From Patella vulgata (Eukaryota; Mollusca; Gastropoda; Patellidae), in the NCBI RefSeq assembly GCF_932274485.2, contig NC_065883.2, positions 74,793,839 to 74,857,838 on the forward strand: DNA of 64,000 nucleotides, written 5' to 3'. Below are positions 11,562 through 20,347 of this stretch, piece by piece. Position 1 is the first letter of the stretch, and every line of letters starts with the position of its first letter. The notes under the pieces are model-generated. The model was not told where the DNA came from, did no database searches, and was given only the letters and a program-made list of their open reading frames with translations. The position numbers and the translations under genes were made by a program.

Positions 11562-12734
11562 TCAACGTCCACTCGACACAAACTAGGTCATTTCGGGACC
11601 AACACATGGTTCTATTTTATTTCAATAATTCGCTTGCGCGTAGTGGTCTTTAGCAGTGGGTGGAAACCGGAGGACCCGGAGAAAACCCGCGAGGTTGGAC
11701 AGGCGACCCTACTCCTTGTCACGTACACCCTGAGATTCGAAACCACGCCAGTTAACTCAATGATAGGCCTTATGATACAGCGCGCACGTGCTAATAACCA
11801 TCCGGCCATCCACCACCCAGAAAATATACGTGCCTATAGGAAAATAACAAGCGGTAGTGGGTACTTTGCATGATGAAGATTTAGACTGGCTGGGTTTTTC
11901 CCTAAAGAGTATTTAAAATGGTTGTAAATCTTTAATTTGAGTAAACAATAAAATTGTCTATTTTAATGCATTTTATGCTGTTTTATCTTTAGGGGTGACA
12001 ATTCCCTCTCTTATCTCCAAAAGGTATTTAATTTAATATGGTTCAACAATAAAATTGTCTTTTTTAATGTATTTTATGCTGTTTAATCTTTAGGGGTGAC
12101 AATTCCCTTTCCTTATTTCCAAAAGGTATTTTAAATATGGTTCAACAATAAAATTGTCTTTTTAAAAGTATTTCAGGAGTTGTTTTGTTTCATTGGGTAA
12201 CATCCATCTACGGATAAGAACAAAAATTACGTTGACTATTTTATACGTTGATTTCGTTTGTGGGGTGAAATTCGTTGGAAACTTTATATCCAAGCCAATG
12301 TTCAGATAATCGATTTTGTGTTTCATTGTCGATAAAAAAAGACATTAAACTGAAAAACAAAAACTAAACCAGTCGACTTCCGTTTGATCTTTATAAACAT
12401 TTTTTTAAATCGAATTGACGAAGCAGATCATCAAGATTTCATTTTGACGTATTTTAAAGAGGTCGAGCTGCTTTCGGCCATTTTGGTTCATAAGCATGGA
12501 AATTCACATAAGCTAGATTTAATTAAAACTATAATTTACCATTGCTTCTTGATTTTCCTGGGTAATGTTTGTATTATATGTCCATGCTGCCGAAACATAC
12601 CGGAAGTTAACTTCTTCTGATTTGGTATTGACATCTTCAAAAAATTGTCTCGCTGCTTCTTCATCAGTAATTAAATCACATAATATTGACGTCGTCGTTA
12701 ACAACACGAACACCAGCACGCACTTCATCTCCAT
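551..12734 (-). CDS. ACE: Angiotensin-converting enzyme homologue (peptidase M2), 3' end beyond window
   Basis: Zinc dipeptidyl carboxypeptidase of the M2 family, which trims C-terminal dipeptides from peptides outside the cell. Nine coding exons read leftward: 12540-12734, 6915-7076, 5094-5325, 4361-4552, 3632-3729, 2607-2776, 1599-1723, 975-1073, 551-695. All junctions are GT/AG and the phases agree, giving about 472 residues. Residues 1-19 look like a signal peptide. Family landmarks in order: [14 protein letters not shown]-like [30 protein letters not shown], the zinc site HEMGH at 367-371, the third zinc ligand E395 in FHEAVGD, then [15 protein letters not shown]. The final 120-150 residues of the catalytic domain are off the left edge, so a membrane anchor or a second domain cannot be judged. 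An acceptor-like CTGTTCACAG at 12756-12765 suggests a 5' UTR intron. Intron 1 (7077-12539) is 5.4 kb; introns 4 to 6 are mostly minisatellite. No inactivating change seen; the gene looks functional. Confidence 0.95.
741..958. mobile_element. MULE-like MITE, right end missing
   Basis: Left terminus caatctggttaaaacacaga and internal sequence match the copies at 4630, 8367 and 37078, but it stops after gctgattggctaatgaaa. The lost end is replaced by the ACE exon 975-1073; the exon's donor is only about 15 bases away. Confidence 0.75.
1282..1522 (+). mobile_element. SINE-A copy in an ACE intron
   Basis: Head with A-box-like atctagtggtttaacgcg and B box ggtttcgaatccct, then the central domain (gggttttctccgggtcctcc) and a shortened 3' part ending in ctctc. 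Preceded by T and G homopolymer runs (1270-1293). Confidence 0.85.
1777..2440. repeat. 37-bp minisatellite, about 18 units, ACE intron 6
   Basis: Unit ttcctctagtcgcgagggta + gaggattgggacgggtc. It fills most of the 883-base intron between exons 2607-2776 and 1599-1723 and ends about 53 bases from the acceptor at 1724. GC-richer than its surroundings; short frames seen here are artefacts. Confidence 0.93.
2797..3340 (+). mobile_element. TTAA-type MITE, two partial copies in tandem (ACE intron 5)
   Basis: Two related pieces (2797-2990 and 2990-3340) share aggcctgaaatgttat and catcaactctcgatg-type sequence with full copies at 7858, 39243 and 45633. The second ends at the usual terminus cttacataatgtatttttaa. 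Confidence 0.7.
3395..3625. repeat. 51-bp minisatellite next to an ACE splice donor
   Basis: About 4.5 units with aaccttgtagtatcacataa and ccttgtaataacgacctac. It begins within about 10 bases of the donor of exon 3632-3729 (GT at 3631). On the gene strand each unit carries several AAGGTT/TAGGTC donor-like strings. The 17-codon-periodic frame on the minus strand is an artefact. Confidence 0.9.
3835..4335. repeat. ~30-bp minisatellite, about 16 units, ACE intron 4
   Basis: Unit acctggaaagcggttgctat + tggatataaa, quite diverged. It occupies most of the 631-base intron and ends about 25 bases from the donor at 4360. On the gene strand units often contain TTTTTCAGGTTT, an acceptor/donor-like string. 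Confidence 0.88.
4630..4989. mobile_element. MULE-like MITE, full length (ACE intron 3)
   Basis: Terminal inverted repeats of about 45 bases (caatctgattaaaatacaga and its inverse near 4975), 360 bases long. Flanking aactt occurs on both sides, so the target duplication is partly decayed. Confidence 0.8.
5667..6029 (+). mobile_element. SINE-B copy, full length (ACE intron 2)
   Basis: tRNA-like head with A box tgggtcagtgagtaagacg and B box tactcgatccc, then the complete body to ttaaaaccccatttcat. Diverged, with a poly-G run near 5795. Confidence 0.85.
6661..6872 (+). mobile_element. SINE-A copy, 5'-truncated, (CT)n tail
   Basis: Starts at tcggttgtacgtgacaagg, so the tRNA head is missing; ends in a 13-unit CT repeat next to the ACE exon 6915-7076, about 40 bases away on the donor side. 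Confidence 0.9.
7157..7855. other. ACE intron 1, unassigned
   Basis: AT-rich intronic DNA. Two similar segments (about 7540-7620 and 7690-7790, sharing gattattcgattata and aatctgtcaatctgtca-type strings) indicate an old local duplication. No gene. Confidence 0.4.
7858..8251 (+). mobile_element. TTAA-type MITE, full length
   Basis: Begins TTAAACATATATTATGC and ends TAATGTATCTTTAA, an imperfect terminal inverted repeat of about 25 bases with TTAA at each end; about 394 bases. Confidence 0.75.
8367..8726. mobile_element. MULE-like MITE, full length with 10-bp target duplication
   Basis: Terminal inverted repeats begin caatctgattaacacacag and end tgtattttaatcaaattg. The 10 bases ttcaatagat flank it exactly (8357-8366 and 8727-8736). 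This is the best copy for defining the family. Confidence 0.9.
8890..9320. repeat. ~140-bp imperfect tandem repeat, 3 units
   Basis: Three units sharing attatttattataaacat and tgttggatgaattaagtcgtg, in intron 1 of the ACE gene. Confidence 0.75.
9385..9757 (-). mobile_element. TTAA-type MITE, minus orientation
   Basis: Matches the consensus from agttctcattataatagtt to ttgtataatatatgtttca; outer left end is decayed. Confidence 0.7.
9829..9985. mobile_element. Short foldback MITE, ~157 bp
   Basis: Arms cctgtttcacgaaatttcaa...cagataaaatccaaatttta and the inverse (taaaatttggattttatctt...ttcgagaaacagg) pair over about 45 bases around a short loop. Terminal CCTGTTTC/GAAACAGG. Confidence 0.75.
10157..10505 (+). 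mobile_element. TTAA-type MITE, partly decayed
   Basis: From ttaaacatacatcatgcaag to cataatgcatctttat, with an altered middle. The frame running through it is not a gene. Confidence 0.65.
10510..11022. other. ACE intron 1, repeat fragment shared with 45325-45470
   Basis: The string ggatccgggggctagccgta and nearby bases at 10655-10720 occur inverted near 45330-45395, marking an unclassified dispersed repeat. Nothing else recognised. Confidence 0.4.
11027..11205 (+). mobile_element. SINE-A copy, 5'-truncated
   Basis: Begins just at the B box remnant (tttcccggttgtac) and runs to gtggacgttaaactcc; no tRNA head and no CT tail. Confidence 0.85.
11281..11372 (+). mobile_element. SINE-A 3' fragment with SINE-B-type tail
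   Basis: Matches SINE-A from gaattattgaaataaaattg to acgttaaaccc but ends in (CATTT)n as SINE-B does, not in (CT)n. Confidence 0.7.
11527..11822 (-). mobile_element. SINE-A copy, full length
   Basis: (GA)n at its left (3') end, full central domain, and a tRNA-like head ending ggccatccacca at 11822. Lies in ACE intron 1. Confidence 0.9.
11935..12170. repeat. ~85-bp tandem repeat, 3 units
   Basis: Units share aacaataaaattgtct, tttatgctgttttatctt and taggggtgacaattccct. Intron 1 of ACE, about 370 bases from the first coding exon. Confidence 0.85.
12170..12535. other. ACE intron 1, proximal part
   Basis: AT-rich, no repeat or gene recognised; directly follows the donor of the signal-peptide exon on the gene strand. 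Confidence 0.4.
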
Positions 12735-12759
12735 CTTGTTTGGTTACTGTTGGACCTGT

Positions 12760-13090
12760 GAACAGAAGGCTGTACAAGTCACAAGTTTTATCCAGAAGGA
12801 GTTGTAAATTCAGTAATAGATTTGGTGATGTCATTTTTACGATATGGGCGGATAGCACACGGCCAATTGATCCTAGTTTATGGCGGTACTTCTTATTAAT
12901 AAACAAACAATGAGTAATAAACGATGATATGAATTACAATATGTCGACCACCGTTTCGTAATTTCTTGAGCATCTTTGTACTTATTTATTTGCGATGTGT
13001 ACAATTCAGGGTCTGATTAAGTGTGCGTGGGTAGCATAATCTAGCCACTGTCTATCAAAACCGCACCTATGCAATTTGTATGTCTGTATG
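12760..13090. promoter_or_regulatory. Region upstream of the ACE coding start
   Basis: Unique-looking sequence expected to hold the 5' UTR and promoter of the minus-strand ACE gene. No clear TATA box or initiator could be singled out. Confidence 0.3.
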
Positions 13091-13093
13091 TCA

Positions 13094-13370
13094 GAGAGAG
13101 AGAGAAAAAAAAGGGGTTTAACGTCCACTCAACACAAACTATGTCATTTCGGGACTAACATATGGTTCAATTTTGATTTCAATAATTCGCTGGAGCGTAG
13201 GGGCATTACGCAGTGGGAGGAAACCAGAGAACTCGGAAAAAAAACACGAGGTTGGAGAGGCGACCCTATTCCTTGTCACGTGCAACCGGGGAATCGAAAC
13301 CACGCCAGTTAATTCAATGACATGATACAACTCGCACGGGCTCATCATTCGGCGATCCAACCCCCCGTCA
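13094..13370 (-). mobile_element. SINE-A copy, near full length
   Basis: GA tract (13095-13107), body with cactcaacacaaactatgtc, head inverse ccgatt...ggcgatccaacccccc. More diverged than 15212. Confidence 0.88.
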
Positions 13371-13374
13371 GTAC

Positions 13375-13760
13375 GGTAGATAGATATATAGATGTATTTG
13401 GCACAAACATACACAAGCAAAATAAAAATATAAATTATATACTATCTATATAAAAGTCTTATTGATTTATGTTACAATGTTTTTCGAACTATTTTGGGGG
13501 TCCCTTACTGTAGCCCTATCAGCACTTCGGCTCGTGTACAATGGATTAATTAAATATGGATCTCTTTTAAAGAGATTATTACAATTCTGATCGATTGTAG
13601 ATTCGCTAAAGGGGCTATCCCAAATGATATTCTTTGATATATTTGGGTCAACACTATAAAATAAAGAAATGGCCTATTTATCTTGTCAAAATATTTAACT
13701 TTTCAAAATGAAAATGAAATTTTCCCCGCGACACACAACCATTCTGTCTAGCCTAGCTTG
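13375..13760. other. Intergenic, unassigned
   Basis: AT-rich. Around 13607-13690 there is a partial relative of the 52926 MITE terminus (gctaaaggggctatccca). No gene. Confidence 0.35.
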
Positions 13761-13764
13761 CCGT

Positions 13765-14235
13765 TACATAGCACACCTAATCATGGACCACAGTTAACAC
13801 CTAATCATGGACCACAGTTAACACCTAATCATGGAACACAGCTAACAGCTAATCATGGAACACAGCTAACAGCTAATCATGGACCACAGTTAACAGCTAA
13901 TCATTGAAGACAGCTAAAAGCTAATCATGGAAAACAGCTAAAAGCTAATCATGGAACACAGCTAGCAGCTAATCATGGAACGCAGCTAACCATCCCACAA
14001 CAGAGCAATTCGTGGAACAGCACAACTAATGGGAATGTAGCATAAATAATCATGACACAACACAGCTAAATCTGACATATCACATCTTCTCGTTTCATAG
14101 CACAACTGATCGTCGCATGTCACAGCTAATCATGACACAACACAGCTAATCATGACCCAACACAGCTAATCGTGTCGCAACACAGCTAAACCTGTCATAC
14201 CACAGCTTCTCGTGACATAGCACAAGTGATCGTGC
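13765..14235. repeat. ~24-bp minisatellite with a diverged ~30-bp second half
   Basis: 13765-13995: about ten units of the type cacagctaacagctaatcatgga. 14010-14235: longer units with catgacacaacacagctaa. Likely one array that diverged. Confidence 0.85.
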
Positions 14236-14559
14236 CCAGCCAGGAACATTCGTTGTTTTATTTTGGTTTAAGATTGTAAACTAAATGCCATAATAAATAG
14301 AAACGTCTCATTTGCCATGCCCGAAAGTCTGAGCTTGAAATATTGAGCTATTCGCTAATGAATATGATTTAACTGTACAGCGTAACCTAGGTGAAAGTGT
14401 TTCACCCTGTATTACTGACCTGTAGTAGTGGACAGATATCCAAACACACGGTCGTCAAACCAAATGAAATTCTGAGAAATGATCACATGCTTTCCGATAT
14501 TTTCACTCGACTACGATAACAACGAATCTTTATAAGAATTATTCAGTTCGATTCACTTA

Positions 14560-15120
14560 AAGATACATTATGACTTAAGGTACGTACATTTAAAGATGTG
14601 TTATGACTAAAGTTATATACATTTAGGATGCATTGTGACTTAAGTTGTGTACATTTAAAGATGGGTTATGACTTACGTTATGTACATTTAAAGATGGGTT
14701 ATGACTTACGTTATGTGCATTTAAAGATACATTACGATTTAAGTTATGCACATTTAAATATGCATTCGACTTAAGTTACGTACATTTTAAGATCCATTAT
14801 TACTTAAGTTATGTACATTTAGATATACATTATGACTTAAGTTGTGTACATTTAAAGATGCATTATGACTAAAGTTATGTACATTTAAAGGTACCTTATG
14901 ACTTACGTTATGTACATTTAAAGATGTGTTATGACGTAAGGTATATACATTTAAAGATGCATCATGACTTAAGTTATGTACATTTAAAGATGCATCATGA
15001 CTAAAGTTATGTATATTTAAAGGTGCATTATGACTTACGTTATGTACATTAAAGATGAATTATGACTTACGTTATATACATTAAAGATGCATTATTACTT
15101 AAGTTATTTACATTTAAAGG
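14560..15120 (+). repeat. ~32-bp minisatellite, about 17 units, arm 1 of an inverted pair
   Basis: Unit catttaaagatgcattatga + cttaagttatgta. The same unit recurs inverted at 18447-18890. The outer flank (ttataagaattattcagttc, 14531-14550) is also inverted at the outer edge of the second array. Confidence 0.92.
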
Positions 15121-15211
15121 GCATATGGCTCTATTGTTTGGAACCTAAAATTTTATTTTTAATTCTTATCATTTATGTTCTGTGAAATACGTGAACAGTC
15201 CAAAGTGGCGA

Positions 15212-15502
15212 CACAGAGAGAGAGAGAGAGAGAAATGGGGTTTAACGTCCACTCAACACAAACTAGGTCATTTCGGGACTAACACATGGTTTAATTTTAT
15301 TTCAATAATTCGCTTGCGCGTAGGGGTCTTTAGCAGTGGGAGGAAACCGGAGGACCCGGAGAAAACCCACGAGGTTGGACAGGCGACCCTACTCCTTGCC
15401 ACGTACAACCGGGGATTCGAAACCACGCCAGCTGACTCAATGACAGACTTTTTATGGTACAGCGCGCACGTGCTAACCATTCAGCCACCCAACCCCCCAA
15501 GT
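15212..15502 (-). mobile_element. SINE-A copy, full length
   Basis: (GA)n start, intact central domain and tRNA-like head ending in ccatt cagccacccaacccccc. Close to consensus, so relatively young. Confidence 0.92.
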
Positions 15503-15631
15503 GGCGGCAGTCTTTCACACCTGACACTATAGAGTACACGACTCGTGTACTGATTTTAAAATGTTCACTGAGTCTTAATACTGGATATTAGGATCCCATA
15601 TTTTCACGGCAAAGTAACAACATCCATATTG

Positions 15632-16064
15632 GTTGAAAAAGATCAATATTGTATTCTAATTAATGTATTTATTTTCGAATATTATGGACAATATTGAGTT
15701 AAAATGAAATGAAATGGGGTTTAACGTCCTACTGTTCTGCTCCTATACTGGGCCAATGAAGACGGGCGTACGCCATACAGTGTGCTATGAGGGAAATTTT
15801 GCCCGGGCAACGGCATTATCGCCTACTCTTATATCGAATTCCAACTGCCAAGCGATATTTTACGTGCATTCCAATGTATACACGGGACCTCGGTTTTTCG
15901 TCTCATCCGAAGGACTAGACAGCTGTCCTTGCCAGGCCCTCCGTTCTGCACCACTGACAAGGGGAAACCACGTCGGAAAATCCAGATGAACTAGTTGAAA
16001 AAGATCAATATTGTATTCTAATTAATGTTTTTATTTTCGAATATTATGGACAATATTGAGTTAG
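15632..16064. repeat. 72-bp direct repeats flanking a SINE-B
   Basis: The segment from gttgaaaaagatcaatattg to gacaatattgagtta occurs at 15632-15703 and 15993-16064, nearly identical, on either side of the SINE-B at 15708-15990. A related locus at 28860-28950 has the segment once and no SINE. Far longer than a normal SINE target duplication. Confidence 0.85.
15708..15990 (-). mobile_element. SINE-B copy lacking the tRNA head
   Basis: From gaaatggggtttaacgtcct through the ttttacgtgcattccaatg motif to cacgtcggaaaatccagatg, where it stops before the B box. Confidence 0.88.
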
Positions 16065-16635
16065 GGCTTTAGATGCATTATGTAAAAGTTAAAGTTGCAT
16101 ATTACGAGACGTTGTTTATTATCGTAGCAATTGTACTTGACAAGCGAGACAATCTTGTCAAAACTTTACACACTCATAACTTCGGCCAGAATGAAGTAAT
16201 ATTGATTTTTTATTTTTGAACTATTACATCAAGAAAGACCAGCCCTTTATATAAATCTTTGTCTGAGCAAAATTTTCGATCATAACATACTGCTCGATGA
16301 CGCATACCCTTCGTCATTATCGTAGGAAGTTAAACCCCTACGTAACGATAACGATAATGTACTGTACAACACACAGGGATATGACTTGTCACGATTATCG
16401 TTATCTGCATTGCATAAACTGGTACAAAAGAATTTGCCTATAAATTTAAGTTGACTCATTTCTAATTTAGGATAGTTATTCATACACCATATGTACAGGC
16501 ACAGTCTTGTGATGTAAAACAAACCATTCAAGAATACATTAATAACAGATGAAGATGTAGGTCAACTATAGACCGAAATCAACCGTAAATGCCGGTCTTC
16601 TTGCATAGTATTAATAGAGGGTTTTCGCAATTAAC
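16065..16635. other. Intergenic; relative of the TTAA-type MITE, then unique sequence
   Basis: 16066-16260 (gatgcattatgtaaaag to ccctttatataaatctt) looks like a decayed member of the TTAA-type family. A minus-strand frame at 16280-16531 has no recognisable domain and is not called. Confidence 0.4.
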
Positions 16636-16637
16636 GC

Positions 16638-16875
16638 TGAGGGGGGTGGGTGGCCGAATGGTTAGCACGTGCGCGCTATATCATAAGGCCTGTCATTTAG
16701 TCACCTGGCGTGGTTTCGAATCCCCGGCTGTACGTGACAAGGAGTAGGGTCGCCTGTCCAACCTCGTGGGTTTTCTCAGGGTCTTCCGGCTTCCCCCCAC
16801 TGCTGAAGACCCCTACGCGCAATTGAATTATTGAAATAAAATTAAACCAATTTGTGTCGAGTGGATGCTAACCTC

Positions 16876-16912
<37 letters not shown>
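16638..16912 (+). mobile_element. SINE-A copy, full length, (CT)n tail
   Basis: A box tggccgaatggttagcacg, B box ggtttcgaatcccc, central domain, and a 16-unit CT tail. Intergenic. Confidence 0.93.
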
Positions 16913-16914
<2 letters not shown>

Positions 16915-17079
16915 ACGCTGTAAAGCAGATTGATTTCGGAGATGGCGGGTTTTTTATTTACTTATTTACGTAATTTCAATATTGCGTCGCCTAACTTAAT
17001 GCAATCTTTGACCTGTAAAAATTTAGTCCAGTGTGGATGAATTGTGACCATTTAAACATATCTAGGTCACTGGCTAGAT

Positions 17080-17417
17080 CAGTGGTTCTCATCCTTTTTA
17101 GGCAACGGCAGACCTTGTAACACATGAAAAATTAGCGGCACACCTTGCAAAATATATATGAAGAATATCTGAATTTTTCAAATTTATGGCATGTCATAGA
17201 CGGCATACACAAACTAGTCATAGACACATATATAGAATGACTCAAACTAAATAAGGAAAAAACACTGCTATGAACTTATCAGTAGACACCTGTGAATACT
17301 CAATTGGAATCAAGTGTCTTTTCGCGTTTTCTTAAGTGTGCTGTTCAAAATTTCGGGGCACTTAGGAAGATCTCGCGGCACACCTATGTGCCGCGGCACA
17401 CTGGTTGAGAATCACTG
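17080..17417. mobile_element. hAT/Charlie-like MITE with 8-bp target duplication
   Basis: Ends are CAGTGGTTCTCATCC and GGTTGAGAATCACTG, inverted repeats typical of hAT-Charlie elements. The 8 bases ggctagat flank it exactly (17072-17079 and 17418-17425). It is 338 bases with no transposase; subterminal gcggcacac motifs occur at both ends. Confidence 0.95.
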
Positions 17418-17636
17418 GGCTAGATTATCCGGTCTTTTATGTTACCATGCACAAAATAAGAAGGAACATAGGCTTAAAAGAACACTCATAAGATTATTTT
17501 TTTTATTGTAAAATGTCTCTCGTAGAGGGTCTCTGTCTTTGTTGGATTTAAACCAAACAGTTCCATTGGCCAAACCCCTCCGTACGTTAAAGACTATGAG
17601 GTTCTGTGTTTCTGAGACAATAATAAGAAATAAATT

Positions 17637-17720
17637 GAAATGGGATTTAACGTCCTACTGTTCTCTTCCGACTGGGCTAATGAAGACGGGGGGCTAATGA
17701 AAACGTGCACTATATTTCTC
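17637..17720 (-). mobile_element. SINE-B 3' fragment
   Basis: aaatgggatttaacgtccta to gctaatgaagacgggg, followed by a partial repeat of gggctaatgaaaacg. Confidence 0.75.
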
Positions 17721-17975
17721 TCATTCTGAGAATAACATACGCTTATTTCATTCCTTGGTTAATTGTGCCTTGTACTGTTAAAATATTTTTAGATTTATTT
17801 AACCAGGAAACCTCGATAAAATTTATTAAAAACGTTAATAACAAAAAATGATTAGTTTTAAAATCACGTCTTGATCACGCGATTTTGTCTCGTGTCTCTG
17901 TCTGGCTTTTTCCAAAGTCCGAAAAATCCTAAAAAGGGAACACTTACATCTTAAATCACGTATGTGCGTTATTTG

Positions 17976-18165
17976 AAATGAAATGGGGTTTAGCGTCCAT
18001 CTTTCTGCATAAACCTATTTAAAGCAGACGTCATGCAGTGTGGTATGGCGGGGATTTTGACCGGATAGCGGCGTGTCCGCCCAATCTTGATAGAATTACA
18101 ATTTTATTGTACACTGGCGGCCCATCCAAATGAGCAAACGCCTACTCTTATTTCGAATTTCAAAA
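17976..18165 (-). mobile_element. SINE-B-related copy, diverged
   Basis: aatggggtttagcgtccatc, then a body resembling SINE-B (gtatggcggggattttgacc) with the distal part rearranged; it runs directly into the next copy. Confidence 0.7.
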
Positions 18166-18169
18166 TGAA

Positions 18170-18446
18170 ATGAAATGGGGTTTAACGTCGTACTGTTCTG
18201 CTCATAAACTGGGCTAATGAAGACGGACATACGCCATACAGTGTGCTATGAGGGAAATTTTTCCCGGGCAGCGGCACTACGGCCTACTCTTATATCGAAT
18301 TCCAACTGCCAAGGGATCTTTTACGTGCTTTCCCATGTGTACACGGGACCTCGGTTTTTCGTCCCATCCGAACGACTAGACAGCTGTCCTTGTCAGGCCC
18401 TCCTTCCTGCATCACTGACAAGGGGAAACCACGCTGGAAAATCTTG
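18170..18446 (-). mobile_element. SINE-B copy without tRNA head
   Basis: Near-consensus body from gaaatggggtttaacgtcgt to accacgctggaaaatctt, ending where the inverted minisatellite starts. Confidence 0.88.
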
Positions 18447-18890
18447 CGTCTTTAATGTACATAACGTAAGTCATGATGCATCTTTAAATGTATACCTTAC
18501 ATCACAATGCATCTTTAATGTATATAACGTAAGTTATAATTCATCTTTAATGTACACGTACATAACGTAAGTCATAATATATCTTTAATGTATATAACGT
18601 AAGTCATAATTCATCTTTAATGTACATGTACATAACGTAAGTCATAATATATCTTTAATGTATATAACGTAAGTCATAATTCATCTTTAATGTAAATAAC
18701 GTAAGTCATAATTCATCTTTAATGTAAATAACGAAAGTCATAATTCATCTTTAATGTAAATAACGTAAGTCATAATTCATCTTTAATGTAAATAACGTAA
18801 GTCACAATACATCTTTAAATGTATATACCTTACGTCATAATGTGTCTTTAATGTATATAACGTAAGTCATAATACATCTTTAAATGAATA
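18447..18890 (-). repeat. ~32-bp minisatellite, arm 2 of an inverted pair
   Basis: About 14 units of atctttaatgtatataacgt + aagtcataattc, the reverse complement of the 14560-15120 unit. It ends tttaaatgaatagaactgaa + taattctt, the inverse of the outer flank of arm 1. Confidence 0.92.
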
Positions 18891-18904
18891 GAACTGAATA
18901 ATTC

Positions 18905-19540
18905 TTAGAAAGAACTTCTAAATCAATATGCATAATCATTGAAGGCTTAAAGACGACAAATAATTCTGACTTACATAAACTCATTTTCTAAAATTGAACT
19001 TTTGTTATTTATCATTAAAACATGTTAGGACCGGAAAATAGATTTTAGAGAAGTATTTTACCATGGCAGTAGATAGATAATATATGAACAGCTATTTCCA
19101 TAATATGTACACAAAGTAAAATGGTCGTGTATTAGTCGCGGGGAACATTTCTAATGTAGGGTGATATCACAATCGTCAACAGAAAGCGGAATACACACTC
19201 ATCCTCGCTAGACCATTCGATACATCAACATTAAATACCTAGGGCTTGAATAAAAGTGTTGGGGATTCTTGTTCTTGCGATGATGATGTATTAATTAATA
19301 AGCCATTGTATGGGAAACGGAAAATACATATGAGTATGCAAGGCTAATAACGGCGTAAAGTGCCGGTGTCAGATTTATAGTGACGTACTTAAGTAGACTC
19401 GAGTGATCATAACCCAGACATTTAAGCTCTCAATCCTTTGCTTAATTTATATCACAGCAAATCATCTGTACAATGGTAACATGGGGTTCATTCAGTGGTG
19501 TATTTATAAGGAGCGAAACTCTTGGTGGGGGGAGGCGGGA
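18905..19540. other. Intergenic, nothing recognised
   Basis: AT-rich unique-looking DNA; no frame with recognisable domain and no repeat match within the window. Confidence 0.4.
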
Positions 19541-19544
19541 AGGG

Positions 19545-19777
19545 TGGGGGCAGTGAAACAGGGTTTAACATCATACTGTTCTGCACCGACTGGGAAAATG
19601 AAGACGGGCATACACCATACAGTGTTTTATGAGGAAAATTTCAATTGCCATGCAATCTTTTACGTATATTAGGGACCCCGGTTTTATAGTACCATCCAAT
19701 CGACTAGACAGCTGTCCTTGTCAGGCTCTCTGTCCTGCACCAGCGACAAGGGTAAACCACGTCGGAAAATCCCTACT
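19545..19777 (-). mobile_element. SINE-B copy, internally deleted
   Basis: Starts cagtgaaacagggtttaaca; a central piece is missing; ends cacgtcggaaaatccc. Confidence 0.8.
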
Positions 19778-19789
19778 CGAAACAAAGTA

Positions 19790-20063
19790 ACTTAAGTAAG
19801 TCATTTTGGTACTAACATATTTTTTGTCAATTTTGACAATATTTAATTTTTCCAGAGAGGAGAGAGAGAGAGAAAGAGAGGGTTACAGTAAGACATTTTG
19901 GGACTAAGATATTTTTTGTCAATTTTACTACATTAATTCGCATGCGAATGGGTCCTCAGCAGTTGGAGGTACCCGGGGGACCCGGAGAAAACCCACAGGG
20001 TTGGACAAGCGACCCTACTCCTTATCACATACAAGCGAGGATTTAACGACCCCCCACCCCCAT
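19790..20063 (-). mobile_element. SINE-A copy, diverged, shared by both duplicated loci
   Basis: A short duplicated 3' piece (19790-19850) precedes a GA tract and a diverged body (ggacccggagaaaacccaca, cgaccctactccttatcac). Its partner at 33263-33565 occupies the same place before gene B, so insertion preceded the gene duplication. Confidence 0.8.
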
Positions 20064-20259
20064 CGGACAATTAAAGCTTTTTGTTATTACCACTTATTGT
20101 AATTAATGGCAGATATTTTTTTTCTGTCTATATTGATTACTTTTCTTTAATATGTGTCCTGGATTTTTTTTCTTTAGAATATTAACCCCAGTTCTTCCCA
20201 GTACATTTATATCATCTTAATTCCAAACCACTGACATTCCTTCGTTTCGTTTTATATCT

Positions 20260-20347
20260 AGCGACTAAATTTATACGCGCGGTGCGTTGTGTTTTGATAA
20301 TCGAGACTTAACAGGAAACCTCAGACGAACGTTAACAAGTTTTTAAG
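20260..20347 (+). promoter_or_regulatory. Probable 5' noncoding exon and promoter region of gene A
   Basis: The 20110-20860 stretch upstream of the ATG exon is conserved with 33580-35600 of gene B. A donor-like AAG|GTAGAG at 20345-20352 corresponds to GAG|GTAAGG in B, and the ATG exon is preceded by a good acceptor (ttaattttag, 20851-20860). The simplest reading is a noncoding first exon ending at 20347. The AT-rich TTTTATATCTAG just upstream (about 20252) is a candidate TATA-like core element. The transcript start is not determined. Confidence 0.45.

Noticed and set aside
13765-15120. Regularly spaced short repeats resembling a CRISPR array
   Set aside because: Contiguous minisatellites without unique spacers or cas genes in a eukaryotic genome.
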